NCBI GenBank assembly: GCA_026168805.1
Contig: JAPFDS010000040.1
Coordinates: forward strand, 1-43,420
Source of the DNA: Caryophanales bacterium
GTDB lineage: Bacteria; Bacillota; Bacilli; Bacillales; Amphibacillaceae
Reading direction: 5' to 3'
DNA length: 43,420 nt
In this document: positions 8,476 through 16,326 of the stretch, in pieces
Layout of the letters: each line of letters starts with the position of its first letter
How positions within the stretch are numbered: position 1 is the stretch's first letter
Notes under the pieces: model-generated
What the model was told of the DNA's origin: nothing
What the model saw: only the letters and a program-made list of their open reading frames with translations
The model's database searches: none
Position numbers and translations under genes: made by a program

Positions 8476-9237
8476 TTATAATGGTGTTACATTTAATGCT
8501 TGTATCAATTGATCATCCCGTATTTCTGCATGGATACGATACGTTTTCTTCAAGTTTTGTTTCGTGATCACCTCTTTTGTTTCCCCATACGCTTCTACTT
8601 GGCCTTCTTTAAGCAACAACATTTTCTTACAGAAACGGGCGGCTAAATTTAAATCATGAAGAACTGTGATAACTGTCTTCCCTTTCTCTGTGAGCTCCTC
8701 CAACAATTTGAGAATATGCATTTGATAATAAATATCAAGTGCTGAAATAGGTTCATCCAGTAAAATTAGCGGTGTATCCTGTGCTAAAGCCTTCGCAATA
8801 AATACAAGTTGGCGCTGACCACCTGATAAATTTAAAATTGATTGATCCTTAAAACGCCATGTGTTTGTAGCAACCATCGCTTCTTGAACGACCTCTTCAT
8901 CAACATCGTTTTTATTAAAAAAACCGCCGTGGGCATGCCTCCCCATCGCCACAATATCTTTCACATTAAAATCAAAGTCAATATTTGTATCTTGGGGCAC
9001 ATAACTTAATTTTCTAGCCATCTCTTTCTGTTTATAATCCGATGGATGTTTCCCCGCAATCGTCATGTTCCCTTTTTCACAAGGCAGTAACTGAGCAATC
9101 GTTTTTAATAGCGTCGTTTTCCCACTACCATTCGGTCCGATGAGTCCAAAATACTCACCCGACTTCACTTCTATATCAATATTTTTTAAGATTGGTTGAT
9201 CATTTAATACAACTGACAAATTTTGAACCTGTATCAT
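8476..9237 (-). CDS. ABC transporter ATP-binding protein (FecE/BtuD-like)
   Basis: 253-residue ATPase of the iron-chelate/B12 importer class. It carries Walker A GPNGSGKTT near residue 36, the Q-loop segment KLSYVPQDTN, the signature LSGGQRQL near 139, Walker B LILLDEPISALD, and the switch histidine in TVLHDLN. A C-terminal extension of about 45 residues follows the core, as in FepC-type proteins. The ATG overlaps the permease stop as ATGA, so translation is probably coupled. It energises the importer formed with the permease upstream and the binding protein downstream. Confidence 0.93.
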   Translation of the reverse strand: MIQVQNLSVVLNDQPILKNIDIEVKSGEYFGLIGPNGSGKTTLLKTIAQLLPCEKGNMTIAGKHPSDYKQKEMARKLSYVPQDTNIDFDFNVKDIVAMGRHAHGGFFNKNDVDEEVVQEAMVATNTWRFKDQSILNLSGGQRQLVFIAKALAQDTPLILLDEPISALDIYYQMHILKLLEELTEKGKTVITVLHDLNLAARFCKKMLLLKEGQVEAYGETKEVITKQNLKKTYRIHAEIRDDQLIQALNVTPL

Positions 9238-10301
9238 AGTGATGCTCCCTTATAGGATCTTAAAATGAGTACAATAAATAACGGTGCACCAATTAATGCA
9301 CTTACCACCCCAACTTGTAAGGTGATTGGTTGAATAATTACCCGTGAAATAAGATCCGCAAAAATTAAAAAGGCTGCTCCGCCAAATGCACTTGCGGGTA
9401 ATAACAGTCGATGGTCAGGGCCAATAATGAGCCGCAAAATATGAGGTACAATCAGACCGATAAATCCAATCACTCCACTTACCGCTACAGCTGCACCAGT
9501 AATAAATGCAGCAATCGTCAGAACGATATTACGCGTGAGCCTCGTATTAATTCCTGATGTTCTTGCATGGTCTTCTCCAAGCAACATCATATTTAATTTG
9601 CTTCCAAAAAACAGCAAGAAAATACTTCCGGCTATAATTGGAACCGCAATGATTGATACATGCTCCCACGTTCGTGCTTCGAGTCCTCCTTGTAGCCAAT
9701 ACACAATACTTCTTAGTTCTTGTTCGTTTTTAGATGTTGCAACCATCACGTTCATCACTGCAGAGAAAAATGAATTAATGCCTATTCCAAGTAAGAGAAG
9801 TACGGCAATACTTTGCTGTCTGGTCGCTTTCCAAATGAGTAAAATGACAGACGTTGCAAATAATGCTCCTAAAAATGCTGAAATAGGTAAAAACCATGAA
9901 CTCATCGCAGACCAACCAAAAAAGATGGAACAAACAGCTCCAAGCGCTGCACCACTGGATACACCAATATATCCTGGCTCCACTAACGGATTTCGAAATA
10001 GCCCTTGCATCGAAACACCAGCTACGGCTAAAGCTGCTCCTACTAAACTAGCAACAATGACACGAGGCAATCGAACTTCTGTAATAACGACCCACTGTTG
10101 TTCCGTAAAACCGTCATAATTGATGACATGAAGTTTATGTAAAAATATTAAAATCGTCTCTTTGAATGGAATGGAAATCGGTCCTAGTGAAACACCGACA
10201 ATCCCTGCAAAAATTAAAATAATGACCATAACAATAAGCGTAACGGCCGTTTTTACGGTCCGATTTTGTTTTTTATGCGTTGCTTGTTCTTGTTTATCCA
10301 C
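9234..10301 (-). CDS. FecCD family ABC permease
   Basis: 355-residue inner-membrane permease of the FecCD/BtuC family with about ten helices. Family landmarks include the RLPRVIVASLVGAALAVAG segment near residue 80, GLFRNPLVEPGYIGVSSGAA, and the conserved cytoplasmic GVIGFIGLIVPHILRL loop that contacts the ATPase. The first 25 residues are polar and charged. GTG 10301 is the only in-frame start before the first helix, but its ribosome site (AAGGGG) is very close, so the start is uncertain. First gene of the operon; a consensus promoter and two dyads lie upstream. Confidence 0.9.
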   Translation of the reverse strand: MDKQEQATHKKQNRTVKTAVTLIVMVIILIFAGIVGVSLGPISIPFKETILIFLHKLHVINYDGFTEQQWVVITEVRLPRVIVASLVGAALAVAGVSMQGLFRNPLVEPGYIGVSSGAALGAVCSIFFGWSAMSSWFLPISAFLGALFATSVILLIWKATRQQSIAVLLLLGIGINSFFSAVMNVMVATSKNEQELRSIVYWLQGGLEARTWEHVSIIAVPIIAGSIFLLFFGSKLNMMLLGEDHARTSGINTRLTRNIVLTIAAFITGAAVAVSGVIGFIGLIVPHILRLIIGPDHRLLLPASAFGGAAFLIFADLISRVIIQPITLQVGVVSALIGAPLFIVLILRSYKGASL

Positions 10302-10327
10302 ACCCCTTGTTGCACTCCCATCAATTT

Positions 10328-10343
10328 GTTTACCTAGGTAAAC
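10328..10343. promoter_or_regulatory. perfect 16-bp palindrome in the leader of the chelate operon
   Basis: GTTTACCTAGGTAAAC is a perfect palindrome placed about 20 bases downstream of the -10 box and about 27 bases before the permease start. Its style resembles operators of DtxR/MntR-type metalloregulators, but I cannot assign the regulator. Confidence 0.5.
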
Positions 10344-10361
10344 TTAATTCTAACAACGACA

Positions 10362-10391
10362 ATTATATATCCGTATACACATAATTGTCAA
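10362..10391 (-). promoter_or_regulatory. consensus sigma-A promoter of the chelate import operon
   Basis: On the minus strand TTGACA (10386-10391) and TATAAT (10362-10367) are separated by 18 bases, both perfect consensus. GACAATTAT and ATAATTGTC form a 9-base inverted repeat whose arms contain the -35 and -10 elements, a geometry suited to repression, for example by an iron-responsive regulator. Confidence 0.75.
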
Positions 10392-10397
10392 GAGGCA

Positions 10398-10437
10398 ATA
10401 AAAAACACCCAGCCAAAATATGCTAAGTGTTTTTTTG
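10398..10437 (-). terminator. terminator of the HrtAB-like operon
   Basis: AACAC..AGC (10404-10413) pairs with GCT..GTGTT (10422-10431) with a two-base internal mismatch; read on the minus strand it is followed by a T-run. It separates the exporter operon from the import operon promoter. Confidence 0.7.
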
Positions 10438-10452
10438 AAGCTATCCTCTTAT

Positions 10453-11139
10453 TCAGTTATTTATTTCTCGTTTTTCTTCTGTAAGAACTCCATCAACCAT
10501 GCGATACACCTTGTCACAATATCCAACGAGCCTTACATCATGGGTTACAATAATCGTTGTTGTTTGTTTATTTTTCGTTTCGTTTTTTAGAAGTTCCATC
10601 ACTTCGTAAGCTCGATCTGAATCGAGTGACGCTGTTGGTTCGTCTGCTAAGATAATTGATGGATTGCTATATAGTGCTTTTGCAATGGCTACACGTTGAC
10701 GTTCCCCACCAGATAAATCAGATGGATGTTTTTCACGTAAATCAGCAATGCCTAAATCATTATAGAGCTCTTCAAGCTGTTCTTTATTCATATTTCCTTT
10801 TTTCACTTTATCAAGTAGTCTCAATTGATCTGCTACGGTTAAAAATGGGACGAGATTAGATGCCTGTAATATAAAACCAATCTCTCGTAATCGAATATGC
10901 GATCGCTCTTTTTCCTTTAAATTTGTTACATTTTCACCATTTACATTAACAGATCCATCTGAAGGGGTAAGTAGCCCGCCAATAATTGTTAATAATGTAC
11001 TCTTTCCTGATCCAGAAGGGCCAATAATTGCGGTAAATTCCCCGCGCTCTGCTGAAAAATTCGTTTTTTTAAGCGCTTCAACCTTTTTACGTCCACTTCC
11101 GAATGTCTTTTCTACATCTTTTAATTGTAATACTGTCAT
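10453..11139 (-). CDS. ABC transporter ATP-binding protein, HrtA/LolD-like
   Basis: 228-residue ATPase of the MacB/LolD class that partners FtsX-type permeases. Walker A IGPSGSGKST is near residue 38, with the Q-loop FILQASNLVPFL, signature LSGGERQR, Walker B ILADEPTASLDSDRA, and switch His in VTHDVRLV. The stretches LVPFL and ADEPTASLDSDRA, and the overall length, resemble the heme-exporter ATPase HrtA of Gram-positive bacteria. The gene follows the permease by 3 bases. With the neighbouring importer and ferrochelatase-like gene, hemin tolerance is a reasonable role, but peptide or lipid export cannot be excluded. Confidence 0.85.
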   Translation of the reverse strand: MTVLQLKDVEKTFGSGRKKVEALKKTNFSAERGEFTAIIGPSGSGKSTLLTIIGGLLTPSDGSVNVNGENVTNLKEKERSHIRLREIGFILQASNLVPFLTVADQLRLLDKVKKGNMNKEQLEELYNDLGIADLREKHPSDLSGGERQRVAIAKALYSNPSIILADEPTASLDSDRAYEVMELLKNETKNKQTTTIIVTHDVRLVGYCDKVYRMVDGVLTEEKREINN

Positions 11140-11142
11140 TTT

Positions 11143-12210
11143 TTACCCTCCTATAGCTTCTAATGGATCAATTCGAATGATTGTTAAAACAGAAAATACT
11201 GCACCTAAAATTGCCACAACAATTAAAACAATTCCATAAAATAGCATAGTAATATAATCAAACGACACAGGGACCGCACTTGGTAAAAATACTCCTGTAA
11301 TAAAGGCTAGGATGAATCCTATCATAACGCCTACCGAGGCAAGAATAAATGTTTGAGCAACGACTGAACGAGATAAATATCCATTTGAAATCCCTTGTGC
11401 TTTCATTACTCCAAACATACTAATCTTTTGAACAGTTAACACATATAAGAATATCGCTACAATCACTGCTGAAACAACAAATAGAAAATAAATCATAAAT
11501 GTTAATGTTAAATTTTGCTCCGTATATCCTGGTAAATTTTTAATAAATGTTTCCGTTTCTATGACCTCTAAAGAATCATTTTCAACGTTCACACTCTCTC
11601 CGTTTGAACGAATGACAAACGCATTAATGTGATCTTCATTCTGATCAGCTGCTTCACCAAATTTTGCCCGATGAAATGTATCTACATCTCCATATAGGAC
11701 AGGAGCAGCACTAAATCTTGCATGATCTGTAAAGCCCACAATTGTTAATACTTCTTCAGACGAGGAGAGCTGGATTTCATCTCCCAAGACAAATCCATCG
11801 TCCTTCAACCCATCCCCCGCAATCACTTCATTATCTGCAGAGAATGCTTCTCCTTCAGTAACATTCGGCATAATAAACTCGTTTTCATCAATTCCAAAAA
11901 TAGAGACATTTGCTTTTTGATCATCGCTTCGTGCAATGGCATTTACTTGGCCCAAAATGGCAACATCTGCTGCGTCAACATCCTCTTTGTCATCAATCGA
12001 CATAGATGATTCGAATAAACTTTTATCTGACTCCTCCGTTAACACCATGTGAGTAGAGTCCCACTTATCAATCGACTCACGGTTCATATCTTGTAACCCA
12101 GTTGCTAATCCAGATAAAAAGAAGACTAAGTAAGAAACGAGCATAAGTACACCAATAACGAGCGCAAAACGTAACTTGTTTTTCTTAATTTCATTCAATG
12201 CTAAAAACAC
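11143..12210 (-). CDS. FtsX-like ABC permease, HrtB-like
   Basis: 355-residue permease with one N-terminal helix, a large extracytoplasmic domain (about residues 45-230) and three C-terminal helices of the FtsX fold (FLYVLTVQKISMFGVMKAQG, IGFILAFITGVFLP, VLTIIRIDPLEAIGG). This is the MacB/HrtB architecture. I chose GTG 12210 because AGAGGAA lies 9 bases upstream and it yields MFLALNEIKKNKLRF, the usual family N-terminus. Longer starts at 12258-12261 lack a ribosome site and would add a polar 17-residue tail. Probable heme or amphiphile exporter with the downstream ATPase. Confidence 0.82.
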   Translation of the reverse strand: MFLALNEIKKNKLRFALVIGVLMLVSYLVFFLSGLATGLQDMNRESIDKWDSTHMVLTEESDKSLFESSMSIDDKEDVDAADVAILGQVNAIARSDDQKANVSIFGIDENEFIMPNVTEGEAFSADNEVIAGDGLKDDGFVLGDEIQLSSSEEVLTIVGFTDHARFSAAPVLYGDVDTFHRAKFGEAADQNEDHINAFVIRSNGESVNVENDSLEVIETETFIKNLPGYTEQNLTLTFMIYFLFVVSAVIVAIFLYVLTVQKISMFGVMKAQGISNGYLSRSVVAQTFILASVGVMIGFILAFITGVFLPSAVPVSFDYITMLFYGIVLIVVAILGAVFSVLTIIRIDPLEAIGG

Positions 12211-12354
12211 ATGTACACATTCCTCTCTGAACGTTCTTTTCACTTGTGATTGTTCCATCATATTGCTTATGGATGAATAATGCTAACTTTATACATGTAT
12301 GAATGTATTCTCTCTTTATACACATGATATACACATGATGGGAGGTTATTCATA

Positions 12355-13827
12355 TTGAATATTACAAAAGTGTTTTGGTATGCGGTTATCATTTGTATTG
12401 GGATTGTACTCTGGGGATCTCTTTTACCTGATCATTTAAATAACGTCACAGAGGCAGCAACCGCTTTTATTTCCGAGCATTTTGCTTGGTTATACATATT
12501 CGTCATTGCTGCACTCATTGGTTTTAGTATTTACTTGATGTTTTCCCGCTTCGGAAAAATTAAATTAGGTAAAAAAGATGATACGCCTGATTATAGTTTA
12601 CTTGCCTGGTTTGCGATGTTGTTCAGTGCAGGAATGGGGATTGGACTTATGTTTTTCACCACAGCTGAAACCATTTCCCATGCATTTATTAATTCTCCAA
12701 ATGCCCCTCTTGGTTCTGAGCAAGCTGTATTAGATTCCTTACAATATACAGCTTTTCACTGGGGATTACATGGGTGGGGACTGTATAGTATTGTTGCACT
12801 GATTTTAGCGTATTTTAAGTTTCGTTTGGATGCTCCAGGCTTAATCAGTGCTACTCTTGAACCTTTATTTGGGAAAAATCTTATGCGGGGAACTACTGGA
12901 ACACTCATCGATACACTTGCTGTTTTTGCGACTATTGTTGGGGTTGCTTCTACACTCGGATTAGGATCCGCCCAAATTAACAGTGGGTTGACGTATTTAT
13001 TTGATGCTCCAAAAACGTTTTGGTTTCAATTGATGATCTTAGCCATCGCTACTTCTTTATTTATTATTTCCGCATGGTCTGGTTTAGGACGAGGTATTAA
13101 ATATTTAAGTACGACAAACATCTCCCTTGCTGCGGTTGTCGTTGTTTGTTTGTTTATTGTTGGACCAACTATTTACATTGTTGACATGTTCACAACAACC
13201 ATCGGAAACTACATATCCAACTTTATACAGATGAGTTTTGATTTAAAACCTACCAATACAGAACACAAACAATGGGTAAAAGACTGGACCATCTTTTACT
13301 GGGCTTGGTGGATTTCGTGGGCTCCTTTTGTCGGTATGTTTATTGCACGTGTGTCTAAAGGACGCACCATTAAACAATTCATTGCAGGAGTCTTGTTAGC
13401 ACCAACAATCGTAACAATCATTTTCTTTGCAGTTTTTGGGTCGTCTGCTTTACACTTGGAACAACTAGGGATAACAAAATTATCTTCGTTAGCTACGGAT
13501 ACAGTGACATTCGGTATGTACGAACATTATCCGATTGGTACTATACTATCCCTTTTAACAATCATCGTTATCGCCATATTTTTTATTACATCAGCTGATT
13601 CAGCAACTTTTGTCATTGGAATGTTTACTACCGGAGGAGATTTGAACCCATCGAATACAGTAAAAGTTACTTGGGGTGTCATTTTATCAGCAATGGCTGC
13701 TATTTTGATGTATTCTGGTGGTATAGAGGGGTTTCAAAACATGCTAATTATTGCAGCATTACCTTTCTCTTTCATCATCATTTTCATGGCACTATCTTTT
13801 TACCGAACAATTAAAGAACATAAGTAA
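12355..13827 (+). CDS. BCCT family osmolyte transporter
   Basis: 490-residue betaine/carnitine/choline transporter with about twelve helices, sodium- or proton-coupled, importing compatible solutes such as glycine betaine. Family signatures are plain: MLFSAGMGIGLMFFTTAE near residue 90, HWGLHGWGLY, and the tryptophan-rich segment FYWAWWISWAPFVGMFIARV near 320 followed by GRTIKQF. TTG 12355 has GGGAGG nine bases upstream. The C-terminus is short (about 10 residues after the last helix), so it lacks the long osmosensing tail of BetP. The upstream sequence carries two copies of ACACATGAT. Supports a salt-tolerant host. Confidence 0.93.
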   Translation: MNITKVFWYAVIICIGIVLWGSLLPDHLNNVTEAATAFISEHFAWLYIFVIAALIGFSIYLMFSRFGKIKLGKKDDTPDYSLLAWFAMLFSAGMGIGLMFFTTAETISHAFINSPNAPLGSEQAVLDSLQYTAFHWGLHGWGLYSIVALILAYFKFRLDAPGLISATLEPLFGKNLMRGTTGTLIDTLAVFATIVGVASTLGLGSAQINSGLTYLFDAPKTFWFQLMILAIATSLFIISAWSGLGRGIKYLSTTNISLAAVVVVCLFIVGPTIYIVDMFTTTIGNYISNFIQMSFDLKPTNTEHKQWVKDWTIFYWAWWISWAPFVGMFIARVSKGRTIKQFIAGVLLAPTIVTIIFFAVFGSSALHLEQLGITKLSSLATDTVTFGMYEHYPIGTILSLLTIIVIAIFFITSADSATFVIGMFTTGGDLNPSNTVKVTWGVILSAMAAILMYSGGIEGFQNMLIIAALPFSFIIIFMALSFYRTIKEHK

Positions 13828-13853
13828 TTAATTATATTTCAAGAGGTGAGAAT

Positions 13854-14519
13854 ATGCATATCTTCAATGTGCGAAAAGGCCAATTTGTGTATTACCAAAA
13901 CCAACTGCATAAAGTCTATAGTGTAAAACCATTTTTTAAGAAGTCTGTACACTTACTCCGTGTGAAAGACTTTAAGCAAAGACTCGTGACTGCAAAAGAA
14001 ATCGATCTGTATAAACCAAAACATCTTGATCGCTTTACATTTAAGAACGTCGTTTATACGTTAAACAAGGAAAAGCGTGCAGAGGTTGGCGATTATATTT
14101 TAGTCGTATATCCAAGCCCTGATTACTTGGATCATCATTACTTAAATGCGATTGAGATGGTAGCAGAGGTTGAAGCAAATGGCATTATAAGTGCGAAATC
14201 TAACGGCATTAAACATCGTGAATATTGGGTCATGGTTCCTGAAATATGGAGTGAATCAAATGATATAGATATACAAGACCCTACCATCGAAACAGAAGAA
14301 GAGGAAGAACTGGTTCCTGAAGAAGTCGTTTGGCCACAAGGGAATATGCCATATGTTGGGGATGTCTTCAAACACTTAAAGAGTGATCCACCCATGAAAA
14401 CTATGGTTATTGCCACAAAAGACCCGCTCGTTTATTTAGGCGGAGGATTCGAAGTAACGAAGGATGAATTGGCAAATGTAAACGAATGGCAATATGAATA
14501 TCATGTGTCTGAAGAATAA
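13854..14519 (+). CDS. unrecognised 221-residue soluble protein downstream of BCCT
   Basis: I do not recognise this family. There is no signal peptide or membrane segment. The N-terminal half (MHIFNVRKGQFVYYQNQLHK) is rich in basic and aromatic residues and predicts as short beta strands, like a small SH3/KOW-type barrel. Residues 145-160 form a very acidic linker (TEEEEELVPEE). The C-terminal part contains WPQGNMPYVGDVFKH and ends NEWQYEYHVSEE. Start ATG with AAGAGGTGAG upstream. It begins 26 bases after the BCCT gene with no terminator between, so the two are probably cotranscribed, which hints at a role linked to osmolyte uptake or salt stress. Confidence 0.75.
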   Translation: MHIFNVRKGQFVYYQNQLHKVYSVKPFFKKSVHLLRVKDFKQRLVTAKEIDLYKPKHLDRFTFKNVVYTLNKEKRAEVGDYILVVYPSPDYLDHHYLNAIEMVAEVEANGIISAKSNGIKHREYWVMVPEIWSESNDIDIQDPTIETEEEEELVPEEVVWPQGNMPYVGDVFKHLKSDPPMKTMVIATKDPLVYLGGGFEVTKDELANVNEWQYEYHVSEE

Positions 14520-14549
14520 TTCGGAATGAATACAATCACATACATTACA

Positions 14550-14646
14550 CCACTAGGGGGGCCACCTTATTCAACCGGCTGAGATAAGAACTATTTCTTA
14601 ATCCCTTTGAACCTGAACTAGATTATACTAGCGGAGGAAAGTGGAG
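14550..14646 (+). promoter_or_regulatory. TPP riboswitch (thi-box) upstream of thiM
   Basis: All core thi-box parts are present: the P1 arm CCACT (14550-14554) pairing with AGTGG (14640-14644), GGGGGGCC, CTGAGA at 14579-14584, CCCTTTGAACCTGAACTAG, and CTAGCGGAGGAAAGTGG at the 3' side. A terminator follows at 14673-14700. Its 5' arm AACCACTT can instead pair with the 3' P1 strand AAGTGG, a classical anti-terminator. TPP binding is therefore expected to switch off the thiM operon. Confidence 0.95.
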
Positions 14647-14672
14647 TTGGGCTGATACGTTTCGCGTATAAG

Positions 14673-14700
14673 AACCACTTCACTTTGGGGTGGTTTTTTT
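14673..14700 (+). terminator. thi-box expression-platform terminator
   Basis: AACCAC (14673-14678) pairs with GTGGTT (14690-14695), followed by a run of T. It is the attenuator controlled by the upstream TPP riboswitch. Confidence 0.85.
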
Positions 14701-14735
14701 GTATAGAAATCATTTTAATAAGGAGAATGACTACT

Positions 14736-15524
14736 ATGAGATATGTACAAAAGGTTCGCGAACAAAAGCCACACGTATTTAGCATTATGAATGAAGTCGC
14801 AGCAAACTTTTCTGCGAACGGATTAATCGCAATCGGGGCATCTCCATCCATTTCTAACACACCAAAAGAAGCAAAAGAATTGAGCCAACTTGCCAGTGCG
14901 GTAGTATTGAATGTAGGAACTTTAAGTGAGGACCGTGCAGAAGCTATGCGTATTGCAGGACAAGCAGCGAATGAAGCAGGAGTTCCAGTTATTTTAGACC
15001 CTATCGCAATAGGCGCAACAAAGTTCCGAACAGATGTTATGAACAACATACTCGAAACTGTTACACTCGCAGCTATTTGTGGAAATGCAGGTGAAATCGC
15101 TGTATTAGGCGAAGCTCTAGACAGAACAACAAGCCCTGACTCTGGACTAGCAGAAAACGATCCAGCTATTGCCAAAAAGGTAGCCCAGAAATATGGTACG
15201 GTCGTTATTTCCACAGGGGAAACGGACGTCATTACTGACGGTACACGTGTCACCCTTTGTACAAACGGACATGAAATCATGGAAAACATTACAGCTAGTG
15301 GATGTACACATACGGCTATTTTAGGAGCCTTCGTTGGAGTCGCTACCGATGACGTGTACGAAGCGTGTGTGGAATCATCTGTCAGCTATGCGATTGCTGG
15401 TGAGTTGGCGATGAAAAAAGCAGAAGGTCCGGGATCATTTATCCCTGCATTTTTAGATCAACTATACAATTTAAACGAAGACACATTTGAGCGACATAAA
15501 AAAATTGAGGTGGAAAGCAAATGA
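14736..15524 (+). CDS. thiM: hydroxyethylthiazole kinase ThiM
   Basis: 262-residue hydroxyethylthiazole kinase, which phosphorylates salvaged thiazole for thiamine synthesis. The family pattern is clear: HVFSIMNEVAANFSANGLIAIGASP near the N-terminus, LNVGTLSEDR, PVILDPIAIGATKFR, ICGNAGEIAVL, and the catalytic ASGCTHTAILGAF with Cys near residue 190. ATG 14736 lies 10 bases after AAGGAG; the ATG at 14727 touches the ribosome site and is unlikely. Regulated by the TPP riboswitch immediately upstream. Its stop overlaps the next gene as ATGA. No thiE or thiD follows, unlike many thiM operons. Confidence 0.93.
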   Translation: MRYVQKVREQKPHVFSIMNEVAANFSANGLIAIGASPSISNTPKEAKELSQLASAVVLNVGTLSEDRAEAMRIAGQAANEAGVPVILDPIAIGATKFRTDVMNNILETVTLAAICGNAGEIAVLGEALDRTTSPDSGLAENDPAIAKKVAQKYGTVVISTGETDVITDGTRVTLCTNGHEIMENITASGCTHTAILGAFVGVATDDVYEACVESSVSYAIAGELAMKKAEGPGSFIPAFLDQLYNLNEDTFERHKKIEVESK

Positions 15525-15880
15525 AACAAATATTTTTTATTGAAACAGGAACAGGCATAGACGTACATGGGCAAGACGTAAATGTAGCAGCCAGTCGAGC
15601 CATTCAAGACGCGATTCACTACAACTCTCTACCAGGCATGCGATCGATTTTACCTGATGGAGACATTAACAAGATGAAAGTCCATGTGAAACTCGCCCTA
15701 CCTACAGACCTTGACAGACTTGATCGAGCAGAAATCAAGAAGTTATTCCCATACGGAACTGTCACAGTTGAGGTCATGCAAGGCGGAATGGCCACAACAA
15801 GTGGTATTTTCCTTGAAGACCATGCGGATAAAAATGATTTAATGTATATTGTAAATGCTGCCATTGAAGTAGGATATTAA
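15521..15880 (+). CDS. Lin0512 family protein
   Basis: 119-residue protein with the features I associate with the Lin0512 family: IETGTGIDVHGQDVNVAASRAIQDAI near the start, MKVHVKLALPTDLDRLD, GTVTVEVMQGGMATTSGI and the terminal IVNAAIEVGY. Function is unknown. It overlaps thiM by four bases and lies under the same TPP riboswitch, so translation is probably coupled and a role in thiamine precursor salvage or protection is a fair inference. The conserved GxD/HGQD motif near residue 14 could bind a metal or substrate. Followed by a strong terminator. Confidence 0.85.
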   Translation: MKQIFFIETGTGIDVHGQDVNVAASRAIQDAIHYNSLPGMRSILPDGDINKMKVHVKLALPTDLDRLDRAEIKKLFPYGTVTVEVMQGGMATTSGIFLEDHADKNDLMYIVNAAIEVGY

Positions 15881-15884
15881 AATA

Positions 15885-15926
15885 GAACCAACCTCTTTTA
15901 AAATGGAAAGAGGTTGGTTCTTTTAT
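15885..15926 (+). terminator. terminator of the thiM operon
   Basis: GAACCAACCTCTTT (15885-15898) pairs perfectly with AAAGAGGTTGGTTC (15907-15920), followed by TTTT. Confidence 0.92.
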
Positions 15927-15952
15927 GTTAGGGCATCGTCACGTATTTGTAG

Positions 15953-16326
15953 TTTACGTCTAAAAAATTCGTCTCATGGCAGAAAAATTAGACGCATTCA
16001 CAGTTTGCGTTTAAAAATTTCACTTCGTAGCTGAAAAATTAGACGTATTTGCGATTTGCGTTTAAAAATCCCGCTTCATAGAGGAAAAATTAGACGCATT
16101 CATGATTTGCGTTTAAAAACCCCGCTTCATAGAGGAAAAAATTAGACGCATTCATGATTTGCGTTTAAAAAATTCACTTCATAGCGGAAAAATTAAACGC
16201 ATTCGCGGTTTGCGTTTAAAAATTCAGCTTCATAGAGGAAAAATTAGACGCATTTGCGGTTTGCGTTTAAAAATCCCGCTTCATAGAGGAAAAATTAAAC
16301 GCATTTGCGGTTTGCGTTTATTCGCT
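15953..16326. repeat. tandem array of a 51-bp hairpin-bearing unit (seven copies plus a partial)
   Basis: Units start at 15953, 16004, 16055, 16106, 16158, 16209, 16260 and a partial at 16311; the period is 51 bp (one unit 52). Each reads TTTGCGTTTAAAAAT, then CCCGCTTCATAGAGG, then AAAAATTAGACGCAT. Across each junction TTARACGCA and TGCGTTTAA form an inverted repeat with a 6-9 base loop. On the minus strand each hairpin is followed by ATTTTTCC, so each looks like an intrinsic terminator for the B12 operon. The leftmost unit is the most diverged. The last partial copy runs into the stop codon of the ECF S-component gene. Confidence 0.93.

Noticed and set aside
9535-10119. 194-codon frame antisense to the FecCD permease
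   Set aside because: No ribosome site; it mirrors the strongly conserved permease gene and shows no family motifs.
14618-15289. 223-codon frame antisense to thiM and the thi-box
   Set aside because: Shadow of thiM: no ribosome site, and it would run through the riboswitch.
14736-15524. Complete thiamine biosynthesis operon
   Set aside because: Only thiM and a Lin0512 gene are present; no thiE, thiD or thiC follows.
15953-16326. CRISPR array
   Set aside because: The units are contiguous 51-bp copies without unique spacers, and no cas gene is nearby.
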